DNA from: Prevotella sp.
GTDB taxonomy: Bacteria > Bacteroidota > Bacteroidia > Bacteroidales > Bacteroidaceae
Length of the DNA: 47,516 bases
Assembly (NCBI GenBank): GCA_021636625.1
Contig: JAJWLX010000022.1
Span: 1 to 47,516 of the forward strand
Direction: 5' to 3'
Shown here: positions 8,640 through 17,546 of the stretch, in pieces
Layout of the letters: every line of letters starts with the position of its first letter
How positions within the stretch are numbered: the first letter of the stretch is position 1
The notes under the pieces: model-generated
Seen by the model: the letters and a program-made list of their open reading frames with translations, nothing else
What the model was told of the DNA's origin: nothing
Databases searched by the model: none
Position numbers and translations under genes: made by a program

Positions 8640-8730
8640 GAAAGCTTTTGCCCTTACAGGGCGACAGGTTTGCGTCCGTAATTACCCAGGGCGCTGCCCT
8701 GGGCTAGGAGCTTCTGCCCTTTCAGGGCGT
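8640..8730 (+). repeat. REP-like palindromic repeat, copy 3
   Basis: Shares AAGCTTTTGCCCTTACAGGG and ACCCAGGGCGCTGCCCTGGG with copy 1, but the third hairpin is diverged (CTTCTGCCCTTTCAGGGCG). It occupies the leader of the mtaB gene. Confidence 0.75.
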
Positions 8731-8794
8731 ATGGCGCTTACTTGTGAAAGTTCAGTTAGGTTACCTTTTAGAAATATTAGAAAAAGATAAATAT

Positions 8795-10180
8795 ATGATA
8801 GATTCAAGTGCCTTCCAAGGCAAAAAGGCTGCCTACTATACGCTGGGCTGCAAACTCAATTTCTCGGAAACCTCCACTTTCGGCAAGATGCTTGAAGATA
8901 TGGGCGTCATTACGGCACAGAAGGGGGAGAAAGCAGACATTTGTCTCATCAATACTTGCTCGGTAACAGAAGTTGCCGATCATAAGTGCCGTCAGGCTAT
9001 CCATCGTATGGTGCGACAGAATCCTGGTGCCTTCGTCATCGTCACCGGTTGCTACGCGCAGCTGGAGTCGGAGAATGTGAGCAAGATTGAGGGTGTTGAC
9101 CTTGTGTTGGGCGCCAACGAGAAGGCCCACTTGATTCAGTATCTCAGCGATGCATGGGCCAAGAAGTTTGCCGCAGAAAACGGACTTCCTGTCACCGGCG
9201 AGAACCTGGAGTCTTCTGATTCTGCACTTCATCAGCACCACAGCGTGAAGACCAAGGAGATCAAGACCTTCCAGCCTTCATGCTCCCGTGGCAACCGTAC
9301 CCGCTACTTCCTGAAGGTGCAGGATGGTTGCAACTACTACTGCACCTATTGCACCATTCCTTTTGCCCGTGGCAATTCCCGCAACCCAAGCATCGAATCG
9401 CTCGTGGCTCAGTGTGAGCAGGCGGCAGCTGAGGGCGGCAAGGAAATCGTGATTACCGGTGTGAACATCGGTGACTTCGGACAGACCACCCATGAGCGGT
9501 TCCTCGACCTTGTGAAGGCGATGGACCAGGTGGAAGGCATCAAGCGTTACCGTATCTCCAGTCTGGAGCCGGATCTCTGCGATGATGACCTCATCGCCTA
9601 CTGTGCCGAGAGCCGTGCCTTCATGCCTCACTTCCATATTCCGCTGCAGAGCGGAAGCGACGAGGTGCTTAAGCTGATGCACCGCCGTTACGACAAGGCG
9701 CTCTTCGCCCACAAGGTGAACCTGATCAAGGAGAAGATGCCTGATGCGTTTATCGGCGTAGATGTGATGGTGGGCTGCCGTGGTGAAACTCCGGAGTGCT
9801 TTGAGGAGTGCTATGAGTTCCTGAAGAGCCTGCCTGTTACGCAGCTCCACGTGTTCCCATACTCTGAGCGTCCTGGAACAGCAGCCTTGAAGATTCCATA
9901 CGTGGTAGATGAGAAGGAGAAGAAGCTGCGCTCCAAGCGTCTCCTTGAGTTGAGCGACCAGAAGACTCAGGAGTTCTATGCCCAGTACATCGGTACCGAG
10001 GCTGAGGTGCTCTTCGAGAAGGCGCCAAGAGGCAAGGCAATGCATGGTTTCACTAAGAACTATGTCCGTGTGGAACTTTCGCCAGCTCTCGCCAAGGAGG
10101 AATACGACAATCAGCTCATCAAGGTTCGTCTGGGTGGTTTCAATCACGACAAGACGGCATTGAAGGCAGAATTGATTTGA
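8795..10180 (+). CDS. mtaB: tRNA t6A37 methylthiotransferase MtaB
   Basis: The enzyme is a radical SAM methylthiotransferase that turns t6A37 of ANN-decoding tRNAs into ms2t6A. The 461-residue protein has the order expected of the family. First is an N-terminal UPF0004 domain with cluster cysteines in TLGCKLNFSE (Cys19), INTCSV and TGCYAQ. Next is a radical SAM core with CNYYCTYC (Cys179, Cys183, Cys186), followed by a C-terminal TRAM-like segment. LGCKLNFSET, rather than the LGCxxN variants of MiaB/RimO, favours MtaB. The frame is open to a GTG at 8744 inside REP copy 3. The ATG at 8795 is chosen because it starts just before the conserved core. It is the first gene of a co-oriented run. Confidence 0.92.
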   Translation: MIDSSAFQGKKAAYYTLGCKLNFSETSTFGKMLEDMGVITAQKGEKADICLINTCSVTEVADHKCRQAIHRMVRQNPGAFVIVTGCYAQLESENVSKIEGVDLVLGANEKAHLIQYLSDAWAKKFAAENGLPVTGENLESSDSALHQHHSVKTKEIKTFQPSCSRGNRTRYFLKVQDGCNYYCTYCTIPFARGNSRNPSIESLVAQCEQAAAEGGKEIVITGVNIGDFGQTTHERFLDLVKAMDQVEGIKRYRISSLEPDLCDDDLIAYCAESRAFMPHFHIPLQSGSDEVLKLMHRRYDKALFAHKVNLIKEKMPDAFIGVDVMVGCRGETPECFEECYEFLKSLPVTQLHVFPYSERPGTAALKIPYVVDEKEKKLRSKRLLELSDQKTQEFYAQYIGTEAEVLFEKAPRGKAMHGFTKNYVRVELSPALAKEEYDNQLIKVRLGGFNHDKTALKAELI

Positions 10181-10226
10181 TAGCTCAAAGTAAAGGCTGA
10201 TCATAAAGTTCAAAGCTCAAAGTTCA

Positions 10227-11111
10227 ATGTACTACAATGATTTTGGCTCCTGGATCCGGAAGCAGTTTCCTGACTTCCGGGTTCAGAAGATTTCGATAGA
10301 TGCAGGATTCTCCTGTCCTAACAGGGATGGAAGAATCTCTAGCGGAGGATGCACTTACTGCGACAACCGTACGTTCAATCCCAGCTATTGCGACCGCAGG
10401 AAGTCGATTACGGAACAGTTGGAGGAGGGCAAGGCCTTCTTCAGCAGGAAGTATCCGGATATGAAGTATCTGGCTTATTTCCAGGCTTATACCAATACCT
10501 ACGCCAAGGTGGAACTTCTCCGTCAGATGTACGAGGAGGCGCTGCAGGTAGAGGATGTGGTAGGAATCGTGATAGGAACCCGTCCTGATTGCGTGAGCGA
10601 TGAATTGCTGGATTATCTCGAGGCGTTGAACCGGCGCACCTTCGTGCTGGTGGAATATGGTATTGAGAGTGCCAACGATGAGACGCTGAAGCGCATCAAC
10701 CGTGGTCATGATTTCGCCTGCTGCCGTGATGCGGTGGAGCGCACCCACGCCAGGGGAATCCTCACGGGTGCCCACATCATCATCGGCTTGCCGGGCGAGG
10801 ATGCGGCAGAGAGTCTCCGTCAGGCGCCCATCATCTCTTCCCTTCCCATCGACATCCTGAAGATTCACCAGATGCAGATCATCAAGGGAACCCGTTTGGC
10901 ACAGGAGTATGCTGAGCATCCCTTCCACGTCTATACGGTAGAGGAATACATCGATGTCATCGTAAAATACATCCGGCTCTTGAGAAAGGACCTGGTGCTG
11001 GAACGGTTCGTCAGCCAGTCGCCTAAGGAACTGCTTGTCGCACCGAAATGGGGACTCAAGAACTATGAGTTCACCAATCTCCTGAATAATAAGTTAAAGA
11101 GTTTACAGTAA
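10227..11111 (+). CDS. TIGR01212-type radical SAM protein (YhcC-like)
   Basis: The 294-residue protein matches the TIGR01212/YhcC family of uncharacterised radical SAM proteins. Its cluster motif is the spaced form typical of this family: Cys30 in GFSCPNRDG, then GCTYC with Cys42 and Cys45. Later landmarks are GIESANDETLKRINRGH (S-adenosylmethionine/ELP-like region) and HIIIGLPGED. The ATG at 10227 gives MYYNDFGSWIRKQF, the usual start of the family. It sits 46 nt after mtaB and 3 nt before the glycosyltransferase, so all three are probably co-transcribed. The substrate is not established. Confidence 0.9.
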   Translation: MYYNDFGSWIRKQFPDFRVQKISIDAGFSCPNRDGRISSGGCTYCDNRTFNPSYCDRRKSITEQLEEGKAFFSRKYPDMKYLAYFQAYTNTYAKVELLRQMYEEALQVEDVVGIVIGTRPDCVSDELLDYLEALNRRTFVLVEYGIESANDETLKRINRGHDFACCRDAVERTHARGILTGAHIIIGLPGEDAAESLRQAPIISSLPIDILKIHQMQIIKGTRLAQEYAEHPFHVYTVEEYIDVIVKYIRLLRKDLVLERFVSQSPKELLVAPKWGLKNYEFTNLLNNKLKSLQ

Positions 11112-11114
11112 AAT

Positions 11115-12131
11115 ATGGCTAAAGTTGCAATCGTAATATTAAATTGGAATGGGCAGAAGATGCTTGCCAAGTATCTGCCTAATGTCGTGGAGTATTCACG
11201 GCAGGATGCTGAGATATGGGTGGCTGACAACAATTCGTCAGACCAGTCAATGCTTCTTCTGGAGACTCAGTTTCCCCATGTCAAGACCATCGTGCTGGAG
11301 CAGAACTTCGGCTTTGCCGAGGGCTACAACCGTGCGCTGGAGCAGATAGAGGCAGAGTATTATGTTCTCCTGAACAGCGATGTGGAGGTGGCTCATCACT
11401 GGCTCACTCCGCTCATCGAGTTCATGGACAGCCATCCCCAGGTGGCAGCCTGCCAGCCTAAGCTCCTGGCGGAATACGACAAGGATATGTTTGAGTATGC
11501 GGGAGCCTGCGGAGGTTTCCTCGACAAGTTCGGCTATCCGTTCTGCCGCGGCCGCATCTTCGAGACCGTGGAGCGCGACAACGGACAGTATGATTACCAG
11601 CAGGAAGTGCTCTGGGCTACGGGTGCCTGCATGATGATCCGTGCCAAGGATTACTGGGAGGTAGGCGGACTGGATGGCCGCTTCTTTGCCCATAACGAGG
11701 AAATAGACCTTTGCTGGCGATTGCGCCTGATGGGTAGGAAGATCTACTGCATTCCGGAGAGTGAAGTCTATCACGTGGGTGGTGGAACCTTACCGAAGAG
11801 CAATCCGATGAAGACTTTCCTGAATTTCAGAAACAATCTAACGATGCTCTATAAAAATCTGAGCGATAAAGAATTATCTCATATAATGAGAGTGAGATGG
11901 TTTCTGGATTATTTGGCAGCTTTCGAGATGCTGATCCTGAAACGCAACCTGGGCGACTTCAAGGCAATCTTCAAGGCGCGCAGGGCTTTCCAGGCATGGA
12001 AGCACGATTTCGATGAAGACCGCAAGAAGATTCAGGAGAATAGAGTGGAGGAAAAGATACCGCAGGTTTTCGATTGCTCCATCCTTTGGCAGTATTACGC
12101 CAGGGGCAAGAAACTCTTTTCGAAGCTGTAA
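11115..12131 (+). CDS. Family 2 glycosyltransferase
   Basis: The 338-residue protein is a GT-A fold glycosyltransferase of family 2. It begins VAIVILNWNG (4-13), has VADNNSSD (about 35-42) for nucleotide-sugar binding, and LLNSDVEV as the DXD-like metal site. It carries the late signature GGLDGRFFAHNEEIDLCWRL, seen in rhamnosyltransferase-like enzymes. The C-terminal 90 residues are basic and amphipathic and may bind the membrane. The gene starts 3 nt after the radical SAM gene's stop, so translation is probably coupled. It likely adds a sugar to a cell-surface polysaccharide or O-antigen, but no polysaccharide cluster surrounds it. Donor and acceptor are unknown. Confidence 0.88.
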   Translation: MAKVAIVILNWNGQKMLAKYLPNVVEYSRQDAEIWVADNNSSDQSMLLLETQFPHVKTIVLEQNFGFAEGYNRALEQIEAEYYVLLNSDVEVAHHWLTPLIEFMDSHPQVAACQPKLLAEYDKDMFEYAGACGGFLDKFGYPFCRGRIFETVERDNGQYDYQQEVLWATGACMMIRAKDYWEVGGLDGRFFAHNEEIDLCWRLRLMGRKIYCIPESEVYHVGGGTLPKSNPMKTFLNFRNNLTMLYKNLSDKELSHIMRVRWFLDYLAAFEMLILKRNLGDFKAIFKARRAFQAWKHDFDEDRKKIQENRVEEKIPQVFDCSILWQYYARGKKLFSKL

Positions 12132-12165
12132 GAAGACGATAAAACAAACTTAAAAATAAGAATCT

Positions 12166-13413
12166 ATGATGAAGAAACAAATGATGATGGTGCTCGTGTC
12201 GCTGATGGCTTTGACTGCCCAGGCACAGGCGAATTTCTGTGTGACGGTTTCCAATCTGTCAAAGATGGTGAAGACAGACGAACCGGTGGTGATCGACCTC
12301 AGCAAGCTGGGAAACATCGGCGAGATTCAGCGTGCGGTGGTAACTGTGGATGGCAAGGAGATTCCTTCCCAGCTCGACGACACCAACCGCGACTGTACCA
12401 ACGATGAACTCTGCTTCCTGCTCGATCTCGGCAAGAAGGAAACCAAGAACTGCCAGGTGCAGCTCTTTACCGAGGGCGAACAGGCGCAGTATCCTGCCCG
12501 TACCTTCGCCGAACTCTGTCTGCCTAGCAAGAACAAGAAGCTTGCCAAGAACAGACAGGACATCTATCTGCGAAGCATCTCCTTCGACAAGAAGACCAAG
12601 GATGTCTATCACTATGTTCATTCCCACGGTGTCTGCTTCGAGAGTGAACTGGTTGCCATGCGCGTCTATTTCGACCAGCGACAGACCATCGACCTCTACG
12701 GTAAGATCAACAAGGGACTGGTAATCTACGACACACAGTTCTATCCATCTGCAGAACAGCTCCAGGCTGGTTCTGGCGACGACTGCCTTTGGGTGGGAAA
12801 CACCTACGGACTGGGAGCCTTGCGTGGCTGGGACGGCAAGGATCAGCTGCATCTCACCGATGTGAAGTATCAGGAGCAGCGCGTCATCTCCGAAGGTCCG
12901 CTCCGTGCCATCGTCGAGGTGGTGGATAACGGCTGGGTTCCGGCTCCGGGTCTGAAACCGCTGAATGCCACCATCCGCTACACTATCTACGCCGGTCATC
13001 GTGATTTCGATGTAGATGTGTTCTTCAGCAAGGATGCTTCTGGTTATCAGTTTGCTACCGGACTCATCAATGTAAAGGGATCCAGCGAGTTTGCCGACGG
13101 CAAGGGCCTGCGTGGCTGCTACGGCAGCGACTGGCCTACAGGCAAGGACGACGGCAAGCACAAGTTGGAAACCGTAGGCTTGGGAATCTACGTGCCGCAG
13201 AGCGCCCTGGTGAGCCAGGAACCAGCCAACAAGGACTGCTACACCCAGGTGGTGAAGCCTTCCGGCAAGAAACTGAGCTACAAGCTCGCCTATACCAGTG
13301 CCAACGAAACCTATGGTTTCAAGGGTGAGAAAGAATGGTATCAGTGGTTGAAGGAGTGGAAGAAGCAGATCGAGGAACCCGTGAAGGTTTCCGTTTCCTG
13401 CACGATTCGATAG
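12166..13413 (+). CDS. Exported DUF4861 domain protein
   Basis: The 415-residue protein has a signal peptide (MMKKQMMMVLVSLMALTAQAQA), so it is periplasmic or surface-bound. The rest fits the DUF4861 family, which occurs in Bacteroidetes next to glycan-degrading genes and has no settled activity. Typical patterns are FCVTVSN, VVTVDGKEIPSQLDD near the N-terminus, YGLGALRGWDG (about 213-223) and GYQFATGLIN (about 290-300). These suggest a beta-rich, possibly sugar-binding or lyase-like fold. It follows the glycosyltransferase by 34 nt and ends before a terminator, so it is probably the last gene of the mtaB-led run. Confidence 0.75.
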   Translation: MMKKQMMMVLVSLMALTAQAQANFCVTVSNLSKMVKTDEPVVIDLSKLGNIGEIQRAVVTVDGKEIPSQLDDTNRDCTNDELCFLLDLGKKETKNCQVQLFTEGEQAQYPARTFAELCLPSKNKKLAKNRQDIYLRSISFDKKTKDVYHYVHSHGVCFESELVAMRVYFDQRQTIDLYGKINKGLVIYDTQFYPSAEQLQAGSGDDCLWVGNTYGLGALRGWDGKDQLHLTDVKYQEQRVISEGPLRAIVEVVDNGWVPAPGLKPLNATIRYTIYAGHRDFDVDVFFSKDASGYQFATGLINVKGSSEFADGKGLRGCYGSDWPTGKDDGKHKLETVGLGIYVPQSALVSQEPANKDCYTQVVKPSGKKLSYKLAYTSANETYGFKGEKEWYQWLKEWKKQIEEPVKVSVSCTIR

Positions 13414-13461
13414 TAGGGAGCTAACTCCTTAACTCCTCAATAAACGACAGAATATTGCACA

Positions 13462-13517
13462 GATAGCCAATAGTGAGTAAAAGTGTTAGCATTTTGCTCG
13501 CTATTGGCTGTTTTTTT
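13462..13517 (+). terminator. Rho-independent terminator
   Basis: AGCCAATAGTGAG pairs with CTCGCTATTGGCT (one extra base) across a loop of about 18 nt, followed by GTTTTTTT. Confidence 0.85.
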
Positions 13518-13537
13518 ATTATTTTTTTGAGATTTTG

Positions 13538-13570
13538 CTTGGTAATTTAAATATTTTTTAGTATTTTTGC
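13538..13570 (+). promoter_or_regulatory. Promoter of the GldB-like gene
   Basis: TATTTTTGC (13562-13570) is a -7 box. CTTGG about 20 bp upstream stands in for the -33 TTTG. The gene starts about 30 nt downstream. Confidence 0.6.
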
Positions 13571-13598
13571 AGTCGTAACCAGAAGACTTTAAAATTAC

Positions 13599-14417
13599 GT
13601 GAAAAGAATATTTGATTATATCGTCATATTAGCATTTATCATGCTCTGTTCGGCTTGCGAGTTCAAGTTCAAGCCGAACGAGGAGGCTGACGCTGTCCCA
13701 TTAACGGTGCAGCGCTACGACCGTCTGCAAAGCAGATACCTTACCACCGGTGATTTCTCTGCCCTTCAGCAGATGAATACCGACTATCCGATAGAAACCC
13801 GAACGCTGATAGAGAAGATGCTGCAGCTTGGCACCATTACCGACGCCAACATCAGCAACCGGTTCCTGATGTTCTATCAGGATTCCACCCTCCAGTCGCT
13901 TATCGCAGATGCTGAGGCCATGTATGCGAACATGGACGACATCAACGAGCAGCTGAAGAAATCGTTCGGCCGTCTGCATGACTGGCTGCCTGAGCTTCAG
14001 CAGCCATACTTCTATGCCCAGATCGGTGCGCTCGACCAAAGCATCGTGGTAGGTGAGCATTCGGTAGGTATTTCGCTGGATAAGTATCTGGGTCCGGAAT
14101 ATCCGCTCTACAAGAAATTCTATACAGCCCAGCAGCGTGCTACCATGCAGCGCGAGTATATCGTGCCCGACTGCCTCACCTTCTATCTGCTGAGCATCTA
14201 TCCGATGAAGGATTTCGATACCCGTCCGCAGCTGGACCGCGACCTGCACATGGGCAAGATCATGTGGACCGTGAACAAGGCGCTGGGCAAGGATATCCTG
14301 GACACCAAGTATGTGAAGACCATCCAGGCTTATGTGAAGCGCAATCCGAAAATCACAGTCAAGGAACTGCTGGAAGACGAGGACTATTCGCCTATCGAAG
14401 CGCTGCATAAGGACTAA
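13599..14417 (+). CDS. GldB-like lipoprotein
   Basis: The 272-residue protein begins with a GTG codon. This start is chosen because the next ATG lies inside the signal peptide and would remove it. From GTG the sequence is MKRIFDYIVILAFIMLCSACE, a good lipoprotein signal with lipobox CSAC (Cys20). The mature part follows the pattern of gliding motility lipoprotein GldB: V-RYDRL, DYP near 60, a long helical region, SVGISLDKYLG and EYIVPDCLTFYL. GldB-like proteins also occur in non-gliding Bacteroidales, where the role is unclear. It is shorter than the roughly 320 residues of gliding species. It precedes the DPP IV gene by about 80 bp. Confidence 0.65.
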   Translation: MKRIFDYIVILAFIMLCSACEFKFKPNEEADAVPLTVQRYDRLQSRYLTTGDFSALQQMNTDYPIETRTLIEKMLQLGTITDANISNRFLMFYQDSTLQSLIADAEAMYANMDDINEQLKKSFGRLHDWLPELQQPYFYAQIGALDQSIVVGEHSVGISLDKYLGPEYPLYKKFYTAQQRATMQREYIVPDCLTFYLLSIYPMKDFDTRPQLDRDLHMGKIMWTVNKALGKDILDTKYVKTIQAYVKRNPKITVKELLEDEDYSPIEALHKD

Positions 14418-14462
14418 TCAGCAGGATAAGGACTAATCGGATAAGGATTAGTCTGCTGCTGG
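14405..14462 (+). repeat. Three imperfect 13-bp repeats forming a hairpin
   Basis: ATAAGGACTAATC occurs at the end of the GldB-like gene, again at about 14426-14438, and as ATAAGGATTAGTC at 14441-14453. ACTAATC/GATTAGT plus CAGCAG/CTGCTG allow a hairpin between the two genes. There is no U-run, so it is not an obvious terminator. Confidence 0.6.
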
Positions 14463-14498
14463 ATGAAGCAGGAAAAACAAAAGCATTCAATACAATAC

Positions 14499-16688
14499 AT
14501 GAAAAGATTTTCAATTTTTGTTGCAACGATGATGATGGCATCAGTAATGCAGGCAGCTGAGAAGCTCGATTTGAAGTCGATTACTTCAGGTGCATTCTCT
14601 GCCTCATACGTTACAGGAATCAACCCTATTGAGGGTACCGATCTCTATGCTTCCATCAGTTCTGATGGCAAGCAGGTAGTAAGTTATTCTTTCAAGACAG
14701 GCAAGCAGGTGGCTGTGCTCTTCGACGTTGAGGCTGCCAAGGCTCCGATGAAGTCGGTAGAGGGCTACGTGATGAGCCCGGATGGCAAGAAGATGCTCGT
14801 CTTCACCAAGAGTAAGGCGGTGTATCGCCGTTCGTTCAAGGCTGAGTACTTCATCTATGATATTGCCCGCAAGACCATCAAGAAGCTTTCTGAGGGCGAG
14901 AACCAGCAGGTGGCTACCTGGTCGCCGGATTCACGCCACATCGCCTTCGTCAAGGACAACAACATCTTCGTAACCGATGGCGAGAAGGAAGTGCAGGTTA
15001 CCAAGGACGGAAAGTTCAATGAAGTGATCAATGGTATTCCCGACTGGGTATATGAGGAGGAGTTTGCCTTCAACCGTGCCTTCGCCTGGAATGCTGACGG
15101 AACCTCACTCGGCTGGATCCGTTTCGACGAAAGCCACGTGAAGACCTATTCGCTCCAGCTCTTCGAGGGCGCCAAGCCTACCCGCAGCGAGTTCCACGAT
15201 TATCCGGGAGAGTATTCCTACAAGTATCCTAAGGCAGGACAGGACAACTCCAAGGTGAGCCTCTGGAGCTACGATATGAAGACGGGCAAGACCCTCGCAC
15301 TGGATGTTCCGGTAGATGCAGACGGCTACTATCCTCGAATCAAGACCACTCCAGACGCCAACAGTCTCATCGTCTATACGATGAACCGTCACCAGGACGA
15401 TATGCGCCTCTACTCCGTGAATCCATTCACCGGCAAGAGCAAGCAGATCATCCAGGAAAGCGTGCCTAAGTTCATCAAGGAAGAGGTGATGGAGAACAGC
15501 ATCGTGGGCAAGAAGAACATCCTGCTCCCTAGCGACCGCGACGGCTACATGCACCTTTATCTCTATGATATGAACGGCAAGCTGATCCGCCAGGTAGAGA
15601 AGGGCAACTACGATGTTACCGCCATCTACGGCATGGATGAGAAGACCGGCGACATCTATTTCCAGGCAGCCATGCTCAATGCACACGACCGCCAGGTTTA
15701 TGTGGCTCACAAGAACGGCAAGGTGGAGCGACTCACTTCTGAGGAGGGTTCCAACTCGGCTTACTTCTCAGGCGATTACCGCTATTTCGTGAACAACTGG
15801 AGCAGCTACAGCCATCCATACGTTTACACCGTACGCAACAACAAGGGTAAGGTGATCAAGACCCTGGAGGACAACAAGAAGCTGTTGGAGAAGACCAAGC
15901 AGTATAACTGGGGCAAGCGCGAGACCTTCACCTTCACTACATCAGAGGGCGTGAAGCTCGACGGATGGATGGTGAAGCCGGTAGATTTCGATGCCAGCAA
16001 GAAGTATCCGGTCATCCTCTTCCAGTATTCCGGTCCGGGCAGCCAGCAGGTGCTCAATTCCTGGAGCACGGGAAGTATGGGTTCCGGTGGAGCCTTCGAT
16101 TACTATCTGGCTCAGGAGGGATTCATCGTGGCTTGTGTAGATGGCCGTGGAACCGGTGCCCGTGGTGCTGAGTTTGAGAAGTGCACCTATCTGCGCCTCG
16201 GCGACCTGGAGTCAAAGGATCAGGTGGAGACAGCTCTCTATATGGGCAGTCTGCCATACGTGGATAAGGACAACATCGGTATCTGGGGATGGAGCTATGG
16301 TGGTTTCAATACCCTGATGAGTATGAGCGAAGGTCGCCCTGTGTTCAAGGCTGGTGTGGCTGTTGCGCCTCCTACCTGCTACCGCTTCTATGATACGGTC
16401 TATACCGAGCGTTACATGCGTACTCCTCAGGAGAACGAGGAGGGTTACAAGGTAAACCCAATCGAGCGTGCCGACAAGCAGCATGGTGCCTTGCTTATCT
16501 GTCATGGACTGGCAGATGACAATGTTCATCCACAGAACACCTTTGAGTATTCAGAGGCATTGGTTCAGGCAGACAAGGATTTCAAGGAGCTTTGGTACAC
16601 CAACCGCAATCACGGCATTTCGGGAGGTAACACCCGCAATCATCTCCTGCGCCAGATTACCAACTGGTTTAAGGATAAAATGAAATAA
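14499..16688 (+). CDS. Dipeptidyl peptidase IV (S9B family)
   Basis: The 729-residue protein is exported (signal MKRFSIFVATMMMASVMQAA) and cuts Xaa-Pro or Xaa-Ala dipeptides from peptide N-termini. The propeller carries DWVYEEEFAF, the paired Glu motif that binds the free amino end of the substrate in DPP IV. The hydrolase domain has GWSYGGF with Ser599, GLADDNVH with Asp673 and NRNHGI with His705. The ATG at 14463 is in frame, but the one at 14499 starts the signal peptide directly and is preferred. Bacteroidales use such enzymes in periplasmic peptide catabolism and for host peptide cleavage. It is followed by a strong GC-rich terminator. Confidence 0.93.
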   Translation: MKRFSIFVATMMMASVMQAAEKLDLKSITSGAFSASYVTGINPIEGTDLYASISSDGKQVVSYSFKTGKQVAVLFDVEAAKAPMKSVEGYVMSPDGKKMLVFTKSKAVYRRSFKAEYFIYDIARKTIKKLSEGENQQVATWSPDSRHIAFVKDNNIFVTDGEKEVQVTKDGKFNEVINGIPDWVYEEEFAFNRAFAWNADGTSLGWIRFDESHVKTYSLQLFEGAKPTRSEFHDYPGEYSYKYPKAGQDNSKVSLWSYDMKTGKTLALDVPVDADGYYPRIKTTPDANSLIVYTMNRHQDDMRLYSVNPFTGKSKQIIQESVPKFIKEEVMENSIVGKKNILLPSDRDGYMHLYLYDMNGKLIRQVEKGNYDVTAIYGMDEKTGDIYFQAAMLNAHDRQVYVAHKNGKVERLTSEEGSNSAYFSGDYRYFVNNWSSYSHPYVYTVRNNKGKVIKTLEDNKKLLEKTKQYNWGKRETFTFTTSEGVKLDGWMVKPVDFDASKKYPVILFQYSGPGSQQVLNSWSTGSMGSGGAFDYYLAQEGFIVACVDGRGTGARGAEFEKCTYLRLGDLESKDQVETALYMGSLPYVDKDNIGIWGWSYGGFNTLMSMSEGRPVFKAGVAVAPPTCYRFYDTVYTERYMRTPQENEEGYKVNPIERADKQHGALLICHGLADDNVHPQNTFEYSEALVQADKDFKELWYTNRNHGISGGNTRNHLLRQITNWFKDKMK

Positions 16689-16711
16689 AGACATCAGGTT
16701 TATTCCTATAA

Positions 16712-16756
16712 AAAAAAGCCCCCGGAGGTTTCACAACTTCCGGGGGCTTTTGCCCT
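16712..16756. terminator. Bidirectional GC-rich terminator
   Basis: AAAAAGCCCCCGGAGG, loop, TTCCGGGGGCTTTT between the convergent DPP IV and Lys-rich genes. A decayed second copy (CCTTGGAGATTTCACAACTT then CCTAGGGG, 16754-16781) follows directly. Confidence 0.9.
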
Positions 16757-16887
16757 TGGAGATTTCACAACTTCCTAGGGGCTGAACTAAACTAACATTC
16801 AGCGGTAATCTAGTACCGCTGACGCCCTAAAAAATAATTTTTAATATAGGTATTAACTACTAAATATTTTTTAAAAACTTCTTTTCT

Positions 16888-17517
16888 TTATGCTTCAGCT
16901 TTTTTCTTGGCTTCCGCCTTTTTCTGCTTCAGTTCCGCCTTCTTCTGCTTCACTTCGGCTTTTCTCTGCTTCAGCTGGCTCTTCACTTCAGCTTTCTTCT
17001 GCTTCAGCTGAGCCTTTGCCTCCTTCTTTTCAGCCTTTCTTTCAGCCTTGGTCTTTGGCTCCTCCATGTCGCTTGGCTCTACCGCCTTGAACATGAACTT
17101 GCTCTCGTCGATGTTCTTCATCTGCCATGGAGTAGGGAGGTCCTTCGGCTTCTCGCCGTTCTTCAGGCGCTTTGCCTTCGCCTGCTTGGTGTAACGGTCG
17201 TGCAGCTTGGACCATTTCTTCTCCGCCTTCTTGAAGTTGCGGTCGAAGATCACGATGCAGGTTCTCTTTGGTGCACCGATCGACTCCAGGTATTCCTTCA
17301 GCTGCAGGGAGTAGTTCTCTCTGTTGTCCAGGAAGAGCTTCTTGTGAGTCAGATATACTGAATCAACTCTCTGCACGCTGGTCATATACACCGTAGAGTC
17401 GCTGAACGACGATGCGAAACCGAACATATATGCAGTTGTCGGATCATTCTTGGCGTGGGCCGTGAATGAAGAGATGGCTGCGATAGCCAATGCTAATGCG
17501 ATTTTTAAAACTTTCAT
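16888..17517 (-). CDS. Exported Lys/Ala/Glu-rich protein of unknown function
   Basis: The 209-residue protein has a signal peptide (MKVLKIALALAIAAISSFTAHA) and no lipobox. Residues of about 25-120 form a folded-looking part with FGFASSFSDSTVYMTSVQRVD and CIVIFDRNF, compatible with a small alpha/beta domain. From about 140 on the sequence is a highly charged helix built from repeated QLKQKKAEVK-like units, probably a long single helix or coiled coil. Proteins of this shape occur beside rpoD in Prevotella, but no function is assigned. The gene begins 29 nt after the end of rpoD with no promoter of its own visible, so it is likely co-transcribed. I do not recognise a named family. Confidence 0.75.
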   Translation of the reverse strand: MKVLKIALALAIAAISSFTAHAKNDPTTAYMFGFASSFSDSTVYMTSVQRVDSVYLTHKKLFLDNRENYSLQLKEYLESIGAPKRTCIVIFDRNFKKAEKKWSKLHDRYTKQAKAKRLKNGEKPKDLPTPWQMKNIDESKFMFKAVEPSDMEEPKTKAERKAEKKEAKAQLKQKKAEVKSQLKQRKAEVKQKKAELKQKKAEAKKKAEA

Positions 17518-17546
17518 TTATTCCTTTCTATACTTATGTTTTGCGC

